DNA of 64,000 nt from Methylobacterium soli (GTDB taxonomy: Bacteria; Pseudomonadota; Alphaproteobacteria; Rhizobiales; Beijerinckiaceae): the NCBI RefSeq assembly GCF_008806385.1, contig NZ_VZZK01000008.1:1-64000 (forward strand), read 5' to 3'. Under the pieces are notes generated by a model. It was not told the origin of the DNA, ran no database searches, and worked only from the letters and a program-made list of their open reading frames with translations. This document shows, one piece after another, positions 57,359-64,000 of this stretch; within the stretch, counting starts at the first letter, position 1, and each line of letters opens with the position of its first letter. Position numbers and translations under genes: made by a program.

Positions 57359-57892
57359 TCAGGCGTTGCCGATAAGGATGCCGGCGAGCAGCACCAGCAC
57401 GCCGCCGAGCACCACCTGCAGGGTCGCGCGCCAGAACGGCGTCGCCATGTAGCGGGTCCGGATCGCCGAGATCGCCAGGAGCTCGACCGCGACCACGAGC
57501 ACCGCGAGGCTCGTCGCCAGCGCGAAGGCGTTCGGCCAGGCATCCGGGATCGCGTAGGGCAGCGTGTGGCCGAGGCCTCCGAGCGCCGTCATGGCACCGC
57601 AGACGATCCCGCGCATCACGGGCGAGCCGCGCCCCGTCACCTGCCCGTCATCGGACAGGGCCTCGGTGAAGCCCATGCTGATGCCGGCGCCCATGGAGGC
57701 CGCGAGGCCGACCAGGAAGGTCGCCCCGTTGCTGTGCGTGGCGAAGGCGGCGGCGAAGATCGGCGCCAGGGTCGAGACCGACCCGTCGATCAGGCCGGCG
57801 AGGGCCGGCTGCACGTATTGCAACACGAAGGCGCGGTGGCGCTCGGCCTCCGCGGATTCGTGGGGAACAGGCGCGGAATCTGCCGCAATCAT
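57359..57892 (-). CDS. VIT1/CCC1-family metal transporter (no rubrerythrin domain)
   Basis: This 177-residue membrane protein has five likely helices. The first contains QYVQPALAGLIDGSVSTLAP and the second VGLAASMGAGISMGFTEALS, the VIT1/CCC1 pattern with conserved Asp, Gly and Glu. The family exports Fe2+/Mn2+ from the cytosol. In Bradyrhizobium and Agrobacterium the similar MbfA has an extra N-terminal ferritin-like domain; it is absent here. An Irr-box-like double dyad lies 16 bp before the ATG. Confidence 0.82.
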   Translation of the reverse strand: MIAADSAPVPHESAEAERHRAFVLQYVQPALAGLIDGSVSTLAPIFAAAFATHSNGATFLVGLAASMGAGISMGFTEALSDDGQVTGRGSPVMRGIVCGAMTALGGLGHTLPYAIPDAWPNAFALATSLAVLVVAVELLAISAIRTRYMATPFWRATLQVVLGGVLVLLAGILIGNA

Positions 57893-57907
57893 CGCTTTGC
57901 CCCTGAA

Positions 57908-57947
57908 TTTGGATTGATTCCAAAGTATACATTGGAATCAATCCAAA
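57908..57947. promoter_or_regulatory. Double Irr-box (ICE)-like element upstream of the VIT gene
   Basis: Arms TTGGATTGATTCCAA (57909-57923) and TTGGAATCAATCCAA (57932-57946) are perfect reverse complements around an 8-bp spacer containing GTATAC. Each arm is itself a TTGGA-N5-TCCAA dyad. The left box TTTGGATTGATTCCAAA fits the Irr consensus TTTRGAA..TTCYAAA (recalled) except one base. Its place just before the metal transporter start suits iron-dependent repression. Confidence 0.6.
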
Positions 57948-58158
57948 CAAGAGCGATGCCGCTTTTTCGCCGCCTCGCCGGCCTAGTCCGGTGCCCGGCG
58001 CGCCGACCCTGGTTGCGCTCGCAACGAAATCGGGGCTAGACAGCCCGCGGCCGCGGTGGTGTCCGGTTCTCCGGTCCTGCCGCCGCCGACGTCGCGCGCG
58101 TCCGGATCCGGAGAAGAGGAACCGCCTCCCGTCGGGACGCGGGCTTCAGAAGCGACCC

Positions 58159-58881
58159 ATGAGCCTCGTCAAACGCATCAGCCGCCTGCCCGCAATCCAG
58201 CGCGTCCTCGGCCATCTCGCGGCGGATTACCTGCGCCTGGTGCGGCGGACCAACCGGTTCGTGGTCGAGCCCGCCGCGCCCGATGCCTGGCTCGACGACC
58301 TCTCGCCCTTCATCGCCGGCATGTGGCACGGGCAGCATACGATGATCGCCTTCATGCGCCGCCCGCACGACCGGATCGCCACGATCATCTCGCGCAGCCC
58401 CGACGGCAACATCAACACCATCGCGCTGACGCGCCTGGGCGCCCGGGTGATGCGGGCCTCCGGCGCCCGGGGCCGCGTGGTGCGCGACGCGAAGGCGAAG
58501 GGCGGCGCCGAGGGCCTGCGCGCCATGGTCCGCGCGCTCAAGGACGGCGAGACGGTGGCCTTCAGCGCCGACGTGCCCAAGGTCTCGCGCCGGTGCGATG
58601 CGGGAATTCTCATGCTTGCGCGCTTCTCCGGGCGCCCGATCGTGCCGGTGGCGGTGGTGACGAGCCGGCACATCCGCTTCAACAGCTGGGACCGGGCCTG
58701 CCTCGGCCTGCCCTTCGGCCGCGGCGCGATGGTGTTCGGCGAGCCGATCCACGTGCCCCGCGAGAACGAGCCCGAGGCCTTCGAGGCCCTGCGGCTGAAG
58801 GTCGAGGCCGAGATGAACCGCGTCCACGACCGGGCCTATACCCTGGTCGGGCGCCTCGACCGGGTGGGTCCGCCGGCATGA
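58159..58881 (+). CDS. Lysophospholipid acyltransferase-like protein, DUF374
   Basis: This 240-residue protein starts MSLVKRISRLPAIQRVLGHL; the frame upstream is discarded. Core stretches are FIAGMWHGQHTMIAFMRRPH and GAEGLRAMVRALKDGETVAF, then GRPIVPVAVVTSRHIRFNSW, the DUF374/LPLAT pattern. In alphaproteobacteria DUF374 is usually next to waaA and is thought to act in lipid A or outer-membrane lipid assembly. It overlaps waaA by 4 bp. Confidence 0.87.
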   Translation: MSLVKRISRLPAIQRVLGHLAADYLRLVRRTNRFVVEPAAPDAWLDDLSPFIAGMWHGQHTMIAFMRRPHDRIATIISRSPDGNINTIALTRLGARVMRASGARGRVVRDAKAKGGAEGLRAMVRALKDGETVAFSADVPKVSRRCDAGILMLARFSGRPIVPVAVVTSRHIRFNSWDRACLGLPFGRGAMVFGEPIHVPRENEPEAFEALRLKVEAEMNRVHDRAYTLVGRLDRVGPPA

Positions 58882-60182
58882 AGGCGCCTCCCCTCACCCT
58901 GCCGCTGCGGGCCTATCGCTACGGCCTCCTGCTCGGCGAGCCGGCGGTGGCGGGTCTCCTCGCCTGGCGCTCGCGCCGGGGCAAGGAGGATCCGGGCCGC
59001 CTGCCCGAGCGCCGCGGCCTCCCCGGCCGCGCCCGCCCGGTCGGCGCGCTGGTCTGGATGCACGGGGCGAGCATCGGCGAGGCGCTCTCGCTGATCGGCC
59101 TCGTCGAGGGCATGATCCGGCGCGGCTTCTCGGTCCTCGTCACCACGGGCACGCGGAGCGCGGCCGAGCTGATCGGCCACCGGCTGCCCGCCGGGGCCGT
59201 GCACCAGTACATGCCGCTCGACGCGCCGCGCTGGGTCGAGCGCTTCCTCGACCATTGGCAGCCCGATCTCGCGCTGGTGGCCGAATCCGAGATCTGGCCC
59301 AACACGGTCGTGGCGCTCCACGCCCGCGACATCCCGCTGCTCCTCGTCAACGGGCGCATGTCGGAGCGCTCCTTCAAGGGCTGGGAGCGCGCGCCCCGCA
59401 CCGCCCAGGCGCTCCTCGCCCGCATCGCCATCTGCCTGGCGCAGACCAAGGACGATGCGGAGCGCTTCGCCCGGCTCGGCGCCCCGCGGGTCAGCGTGGC
59501 GGGCAACCTCAAATACGATTCGGCCGTGCCCCCGGCCGACCGCCAGCAGATGGCCTATCTCGGCGAGATGATCGGCGACCGCCCGGTCTGGGTCGCGGCG
59601 AGCACGCATCCGGGCGAGGACGAGATGGTGGCCGAGACCCACGCGGCTTTGCGGGACCGGCTGCCGCGCCTCCTCACCGTCGTGGTGCCCCGGCATCCCC
59701 GCCGGGGCGAGGCGGTCGCGGCCTGCGCGGCGGCGGCGGGCCTGCGGTCCGCCCGCCGCGCCACGGGCGGGCGCCCGCATCCGAGTGTCGAGCTCTACGT
59801 CGCCGACACGATCGGCGAGCTCGGCCTGTTCTATCGGCTGAGCCCGCTGGTCTATCTCGGCGGCTCCCTGGTGCCGCATGGCGGCCAGAACCCGATCGAG
59901 CCGATCCGCCTCGACACGGCCGTGCTGCATGGCCCCCACACGCATAATTTCGCGCAGGTCTACCGGGCGCTCGACGCCGCGGGCGGCGCCCTTCCGGTGG
60001 CGGACGGCCCCGAGCTGACCGCGAGCGTCGGCGACCTCCTGGCCGATCCCCGCCGCATCCGCAGCATGGCGGAGGCCGGGCAGCGGGCCCTGCGCCCGTT
60101 CGAGGGCGCGGTGGAGCGCACCCTCGCGGTCCTCGACCCCTTCATCGCCCAGATGAAGCTCGCGGCCCTCCACGCCTCGTGA
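58878..60182 (+). CDS. waaA: 3-deoxy-D-manno-octulosonic acid (Kdo) transferase
   Basis: This 434-residue GT-B glycosyltransferase adds Kdo to lipid IVA. Conserved parts are WMHGASIGEALSLIGLVEGM with the catalytic Glu, VAESEIWPNTVVALHARDIP, NGRMSERSFKGWERAPRTAQ, VAGNLKYDSAVPP, ASTHPGEDEMVAETH and GGSLVPHGGQNPIEP. Inner-membrane association is through the N-terminal helix. Overlaps DUF374 upstream; lpxK follows 67 bp downstream. Confidence 0.95.
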   Translation: MKAPPLTLPLRAYRYGLLLGEPAVAGLLAWRSRRGKEDPGRLPERRGLPGRARPVGALVWMHGASIGEALSLIGLVEGMIRRGFSVLVTTGTRSAAELIGHRLPAGAVHQYMPLDAPRWVERFLDHWQPDLALVAESEIWPNTVVALHARDIPLLLVNGRMSERSFKGWERAPRTAQALLARIAICLAQTKDDAERFARLGAPRVSVAGNLKYDSAVPPADRQQMAYLGEMIGDRPVWVAASTHPGEDEMVAETHAALRDRLPRLLTVVVPRHPRRGEAVAACAAAAGLRSARRATGGRPHPSVELYVADTIGELGLFYRLSPLVYLGGSLVPHGGQNPIEPIRLDTAVLHGPHTHNFAQVYRALDAAGGALPVADGPELTASVGDLLADPRRIRSMAEAGQRALRPFEGAVERTLAVLDPFIAQMKLAALHAS

Positions 60183-60249
60183 GGCCGCCCGCGCCAGACG
60201 CGGCCGGGCTGCGGCGCGGCAGGTGCCGGGCCGAACCCGCGCGGCCCGC

Positions 60250-61221
60250 ATGATCCGCCCGCCCCGCTTCTGGTCGGTGCCGGACCATCCCGCCGCCCGG
60301 CTGCTCGCCCCGGTCGGTGCGGCCTACGGCGCCCTGACGGCGGCGCGCATGGACCGGGTCGGCACGCGCGCGCCCTGCCCGATCCTCTGCCTCGGCAACT
60401 TCACCCTCGGGGGCGCCGGCAAGACGCCGACCGCGCTGGCGCTCGCCGCGATGCTGCGCGACCTCGGCGCGGAGCCGGCCTTCCTGAGCCGCGGCTATGG
60501 CGGCCGTCTCGCCGGGCCGGTCCGGGTCGATCCAGGTCGTCATGGGGCCGACGCGGTGGGGGACGAGCCGCTGCTGCTCGCCCGCCACGCCCCGACCATC
60601 GTGGCCCGCGACCGGGTCGCGGGGGCGCGGGCCTGCGCGGCGGCCGGGGCGCGCGTGGTCGTGATGGATGACGGATTGCAGAACCCGAGCCTCGCCAAGG
60701 ACCTCGCCCTCGCGGTGGTGGATGCGGGCGCGGGCCTCGGCAACGGCCGTCCCTTCCCGGCCGGGCCGCTGCGCGCGCCCCTCGCCCGGCAATGGCCGCA
60801 TGTCGGCGGGCTCGTGCTGATCGGTGAGGGCCGGGCGGGCGAGGATGTGGAGGCGCAGGCGCGTGCGCGCGGGCTCCCGGTGCACCGCGCGCGGCTGGTG
60901 CCGGCGGCCGGCGATTGGGCCGGCCGCCGGGCCGTGGCCTTCGCGGGGATCGGCATCCCGCAGAAGTTCTTCGACACCCTGCGGGCGGCGGGCGCGGAGA
61001 TCGCGGCAGCCCGCGCCTTCCCGGACCATCACCGCTACACGGCAGGCGACCTGTCGGGCCTTGCTGCTGAGGCCGCCCGCCTCGGCGCCGATCTCGTCAC
61101 CACCGAGAAGGACGCGGTGCGGCTGCCCCCCGGCTACGATGTGCGGATTCTGCCCGTGCGCCTCGTCTTCTCCGACGCGGGCGCCATCGCGACCCAGATC
61201 GGCGCGCTCATCCGGGCCTGA
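60250..61221 (+). CDS. lpxK: Tetraacyldisaccharide 4'-kinase
   Basis: This 323-residue lipid A kinase starts MIRPPRFWSVPDHPAARLLA. The P-loop is GGAGKT (54-59) within LGNFTLGGAGKTPTALALAA. Other landmarks are FLSRGYGGRLAGPVRVD, VVMDDGLQNPSLAKDLALAV and FPDHHRYTAGDLSGLA. It phosphorylates the lipid A disaccharide at the 4' position. Its place after waaA is standard; lpxABD genes are elsewhere. Confidence 0.95.
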   Translation: MIRPPRFWSVPDHPAARLLAPVGAAYGALTAARMDRVGTRAPCPILCLGNFTLGGAGKTPTALALAAMLRDLGAEPAFLSRGYGGRLAGPVRVDPGRHGADAVGDEPLLLARHAPTIVARDRVAGARACAAAGARVVVMDDGLQNPSLAKDLALAVVDAGAGLGNGRPFPAGPLRAPLARQWPHVGGLVLIGEGRAGEDVEAQARARGLPVHRARLVPAAGDWAGRRAVAFAGIGIPQKFFDTLRAAGAEIAAARAFPDHHRYTAGDLSGLAAEAARLGADLVTTEKDAVRLPPGYDVRILPVRLVFSDAGAIATQIGALIRA

Positions 61222-61227
61222 GCCGCC

Positions 61228-61860
61228 TCAGGGCCGGACGCCGAGGAGCGCGGCCCCGAAGCCGACGAAGAGGCCGCCGGTGATCCGGTCGAACAGGCGC
61301 TTCAGCCCCGGGCGCGTCAGGGTGACGGCGAGGCGCTGTCCGCCGATGGCGTAGATTCCGTACCAGAACAGCTCGGCCCCCGCGAAGGTCGCGACCAGGA
61401 TCGCGAATTGCGGGCCCTGGGCCGCGTGGCCGTCGATGAACTGGGGGAAGAAGGCGGTGGCGAACAGGATCAGTTTTGGGTTGCTGAGGCCGATCAGGAA
61501 TCCGTCGCGCACGAGCCGCGGCGCGGTGAGCCGGGACGCCGCCGGACCCTCGCCGGGCCTGGCCGCGACCGGCCCGTCCGCGCCCCGCCAGGCCTTGACC
61601 CCGAGATACAGCAGATAGGCGACGCCGGCGTAGCGGATGACCTCGAACAGGGCCGGCGCGGCGGTCAGCACCGCGCTGAGCCCCGCCGCCGAGGCCGCGA
61701 CGACGAGCAGGACGGCACCGAGGCAGCCCGCCATGGTGGCGAGGGCTCGCCGCGCCCCGACCCGGACGCTGCGCGTCAGGACGTGGAGCATGTTCGGCCC
61801 CGGCGTCCCGCACAGAATGAAAACGGCGCTGAAGAACAGCCACCAAGTGTGAAGGTTCAT
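61228..61860 (-). CDS. LysE/RhtB family amino-acid exporter
   Basis: This 210-residue inner-membrane protein has six helices. It starts MNLHTWWLFFSAVFILCGTP and contains GPNMLHVLTRSVRVGARRAL, the LysE/RhtB signature, and FLIGLSNPKLILFATAFFPQ. Such proteins export amino acids or related metabolites; the substrate is unknown. Converges on lpxK with a 6-bp gap between stop codons. Confidence 0.93.
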   Translation of the reverse strand: MNLHTWWLFFSAVFILCGTPGPNMLHVLTRSVRVGARRALATMAGCLGAVLLVVAASAAGLSAVLTAAPALFEVIRYAGVAYLLYLGVKAWRGADGPVAARPGEGPAASRLTAPRLVRDGFLIGLSNPKLILFATAFFPQFIDGHAAQGPQFAILVATFAGAELFWYGIYAIGGQRLAVTLTRPGLKRLFDRITGGLFVGFGAALLGVRP

Positions 61861-61989
61861 CGCTCGGTCTCCGGATGGCGAGAGCCCTTGGCCCCCGGCC
61901 CGGCGCTCGGGCCGGATGACGGCACTCCATCCTCGCTTTGGCGCGCGCTCGCACGCTGAACCGGTTCTCCGGCGAGCGCGGAGCGCGCT

Positions 61990-62211
61990 CTAGGCCGGCC
62001 GGCCGCTCTCCTTCAGGCGTTGCAGGGCGGCCTCCGGCGTCGCGAAGGCTTCCTGGCGCGCCACGCTCCAGTAGCGCAGGGCGTCGAGGGCGATCGCCTC
62101 GCCCGTCACCGCGCAGCGCACGAAGCTGCCGGGCTTGATCACCCGCATGGTGCCGTCGCCGTACTCGACCACGGCCTCGCCGCTCGCCCCGCGCTCGTAA
62201 CGGCCCAGCAT
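61990..62211 (-). CDS. DUF2093-like small protein
   Basis: In this 73-residue protein, the core EAVVEYGDGTMRVIKPGSFV followed by RCAVTGEAIALDALRYWSVA and RQEAF matches the short alphaproteobacterial DUF2093 family closely. It has a beta-rich N-terminus with one Cys. The function of the family is unknown to me. A small gap separates it from the cdd operon in the other direction. Confidence 0.85.
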   Translation of the reverse strand: MLGRYERGASGEAVVEYGDGTMRVIKPGSFVRCAVTGEAIALDALRYWSVARQEAFATPEAALQRLKESGRPA

Positions 62212-62384
62212 CCTGCTCTCCCGGCTCGCCGATCTCCGTCCGCGTCATAGGAGCGTCCTCGCGCCTTGTCGATCTCGCCCCTCGACAGGCCGCTGGGCCC
62301 GGTGCCAAAGATCACGCATGAAGGAGCAGTCATGAGCGCCGCATCGATCGACCGTTCGGCGGACGCCGCCGGCGGAGACGGCCG

Positions 62385-62795
62385 GTGAGCCCCGACCTCT
62401 CGGCCCTGTTCGAGGCGGCCGGGGCCGCGCGCGCCCGCGCGCACGCCCCCTACTCGAACTTTCCCGTCGGCGCGGCGCTCCGCGACGAGCACGGGCGCAT
62501 CCATGCGGGCTGCAACGTCGAGAACGCCGCCTACCCGGCCGGGACCTGCGCGGAAGCGGGCGCCATCGCCGCGATGGTGGCGGGGGGCGGGCGCGCCATC
62601 CGGTCGATCCTGGTGCTCGGCGACGGCGCGGGCCTCGTCACGCCCTGCGGCGCCTGCCGCCAGCGCATCCGGGAATTCGCCGTCGGGACGACGCCGATCC
62701 ACGTGGCGGGGCCGGAGGGGGTGCGCCGCAGCTTCACCCTCGACGCGCTGCTGCCCGCCTCCTTCGGGCCGGAGACGCTCGCCACCGATGCTTGA
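62385..62795 (+). CDS. cdd: Cytidine deaminase
   Basis: This 136-residue zinc enzyme starts at a GTG with GGAGA upstream. Landmarks are YSNFPVGAAL, GCNVENAAYPAGTCAEAGAI (C55, catalytic E57) and TPCGACRQRI (C88, C91). It deaminates cytidine and deoxycytidine to uridine derivatives. First gene of the cdd-punA-deoC salvage operon; overlaps punA by 8 bp. Confidence 0.95.
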   Translation: MSPDLSALFEAAGAARARAHAPYSNFPVGAALRDEHGRIHAGCNVENAAYPAGTCAEAGAIAAMVAGGGRAIRSILVLGDGAGLVTPCGACRQRIREFAVGTTPIHVAGPEGVRRSFTLDALLPASFGPETLATDA

Positions 62796-63648
62796 GATCC
62801 CGGCCGATCCGATCGTCCAGCGCAGCGCGCAATCCCTGTCCGAGGCGGGGTTCGCGGGGCCCTATGCCTGCGCCATCGTCACCGGCACCGGTCTCGGGCC
62901 CCTCGCCGCGAGCCTGTCGGAGCGCCTGTCGCGGCCTTACGCGGGCATCTCGGGTTTTCCCGAGCCGGGCGTCAGCGGGCACGGGGGCACCCTGCACCGG
63001 GGCATCCTGGCGGGTCGGCCCGTCCTCGTCTTCGAGGGCCGGTCGCACGCCTACGAGCGGGGCGACGCCGCCGTGATGCGCACGCCCATCGGGGTCGCCC
63101 GGGCGCTCGGAGCGGGCGCGCTTCTCCTCACCAACGCGGCGGGCTCGCTGATGCGGGAGGCCGGGCCCGGCAGCCTCGTGATGCTGAGCGACCACCTCAA
63201 CCTCGCGGGGCTGAACCCGCTCGTGGGCGAGGCGAGCGATGCCCGCTTCGTGCCGATGACCGACGCCTACGATCCGGCGCTCCGCACCCATCTGCGGGCG
63301 GCCGCGGCGGCCTGCGGGGTTCCCCTGCTTGAGGGCGTCTACGCCTGGTTCTCCGGCCCGAGCTTCGAGACGCCGGCCGAGGTGCGCATGGCGGGGCGCC
63401 TCGGCGCCGACCTCGTCGGCATGTCGACGGTGCCGGAGGTGATCCTCGCCCGGTTCTTCGGCCTGCGCGTCGCCGCCCTCTCGGTGGTGACGAACCGCGC
63501 GGCCGGGATCAGCGGCGGCGATCCCCACCATGCCGAGACCAAGGAGGCCGCCGCCGCCATGGCCTCCGACCTCGCCCGCCTCGTCGCCGCCTTCGTGGCC
63601 CGCCTCGGCCTCGAGACGACGCCGCCCTGGAGCCCGCACGATGCCTGA
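62788..63648 (+). CDS. punA: Purine nucleoside phosphorylase (family 2)
   Basis: This 286-residue enzyme has IVTGTGLGPLAASLSERLSR, the phosphate-binding stretch LVFEGRSHAYERGDAAVMRT, LLLTNAAGSLMREAGPGSLV, SGPSFETPAEVRMAGRLGAD and MSTVPEVILARFFGLRVAAL then TNRAAG, all features of trimeric inosine/guanosine phosphorylases. It splits purine nucleosides with phosphate. Overlaps cdd and deoC by 8 bp each. Confidence 0.95.
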   Translation: MLEIPADPIVQRSAQSLSEAGFAGPYACAIVTGTGLGPLAASLSERLSRPYAGISGFPEPGVSGHGGTLHRGILAGRPVLVFEGRSHAYERGDAAVMRTPIGVARALGAGALLLTNAAGSLMREAGPGSLVMLSDHLNLAGLNPLVGEASDARFVPMTDAYDPALRTHLRAAAAACGVPLLEGVYAWFSGPSFETPAEVRMAGRLGADLVGMSTVPEVILARFFGLRVAALSVVTNRAAGISGGDPHHAETKEAAAAMASDLARLVAAFVARLGLETTPPWSPHDA

Positions 63649-64000
63649 GCCCCTCTTCGATGCCGCCGCGGTGGCGCGCCGGGCGCTGCCGCTCCTCGAT
63701 CTCACCGACCTCGGCGACACCTGCACCACGCCCCAGGTCGACGCCCTCTGCCGCGAGGCCAGGGGAAGCGGGGTCGCGGCGATCTGCGTCTGGCCGCAAT
63801 TCGTCAGCCAGGGGGTCCGGGCGCTCGCGGGCTCGGGCGTGCGCGTCGCCACGGTGATCAATTTCCCGGCCGGCGGCGAGGATCTGGAGCGCGCCGTCGA
63901 GGACACCGCCGAGGCGATCGACGACGGCGCCGCCGAGATCGACCTCGTCCTGCCCTATCGGGCCCTGCAGCGCGGCGACCGCGAGACCGCCCGCGCCCTG
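63641..64000 (+). CDS. deoC: Deoxyribose-phosphate aldolase, N-terminal part (runs off the right edge)
   Basis: Open from the ATG at 63641 to the window end (120 codons). MPEPLFDAAAVARRALPLLD, LTDLGDTCTTPQVDALCREA, AAICVWPQFV, VRVATVINFPAGGEDLERAV and GAAEIDLVLPYRALQ are typical of DeoC. It cleaves deoxyribose 5-phosphate to glyceraldehyde 3-phosphate and acetaldehyde. The active-site Lys lies beyond the window. Third gene of the salvage operon. Confidence 0.93.
   Translation, partial: MPEPLFDAAAVARRALPLLDLTDLGDTCTTPQVDALCREARGSGVAAICVWPQFVSQGVRALAGSGVRVATVINFPAGGEDLERAVEDTAEAIDDGAAEIDLVLPYRALQRGDRETARAL

Overview
The window reads as a chromosomal segment of a high-GC alphaproteobacterium of the order Hyphomicrobiales (Rhizobiales), most likely Methylobacterium or a close relative. 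The signs are two PqqA precursor peptides of the methylotroph type, an Asp-type (zinc-ligand-free) HemB, the alphaproteobacterial rluD-rpoH arrangement, several short families common in this order (calls from memory: DUF6867, DUF6163, DUF2093, DUF6894), and pervasive G/C third positions. No taxonomic marker such as rRNA is present, so the genus is an inference.

Layout. 1-4.7 kb: 5' part of mmsA (leaves the window on the left), a divergent LysR regulator with a perfect palindrome between them, an iron-type alcohol dehydrogenase, an orphan branched-chain-amino-acid-type binding protein and two tiny ORFs. 4.7-8.5 kb: pcm, then an overlapping pair made of a cyclase-like DUF3095 protein and a cyclic-nucleotide-binding patatin phospholipase. 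8.6-13.3 kb, all leftward: a ferredoxin / ferredoxin reductase / cytochrome P450 operon and a cobalt-type nitrile hydratase operon (alpha, beta, accessory). 13.4-17.6 kb: a secreted Pro-rich protein, an OB-fold/PepSY-like protein, a divergent OmpR-type two-component system with a PhoP-box-like repeat, and a PAS-only protein. 17.6-24.9 kb: a complete threonate/erythronate catabolic locus (otnC and a LacI regulator leftward; MFS importer, ltnD, otnI, otnK, denD rightward) with two operator-like sites in the divergent promoter.

25-32.6 kb: mgtE, two tandem pqqA genes without pqqBCDE, a MarR-type regulator, a small membrane protein, an enoyl-CoA-hydratase-family protein, hemB, a lipoprotein, an RDD protein and bpt; a TonB-receptor C-terminal remnant follows. 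32.9-42.9 kb is mostly housekeeping: purB, a cyclopropane-fatty-acid-synthase family protein, a D-amino-acid transaminase, purA, a membrane protein, rpoH with an intrinsic terminator, rluD and tRNA-Glu(CTC).

43-49.9 kb is an accessory stretch rich in short orphan genes: a duplicated 47/48-residue microprotein, a zinc-ribbon protein, another PAS-only protein, a DUF6894-like protein, a diguanylate cyclase and unusual short tandem repeats. 49.9-55.5 kb is a full liv ABC operon (livH-M-G-F, DUF6867-like, livK). The end holds a metallophosphoesterase, a VIT-family metal transporter behind a double Irr-box-like dyad, the lipid A/Kdo genes (DUF374-waaA-lpxK), a LysE exporter, and the overlapping nucleoside-salvage operon cdd-punA-deoC (deoC leaves the window on the right).

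The strongest candidates for something new are the DUF3095/CNB-patatin pair, the orphan tandem pqqA genes and the duplicated microprotein with its conserved upstream dyad. All family assignments come from reading motifs and context by eye; no database search was run.
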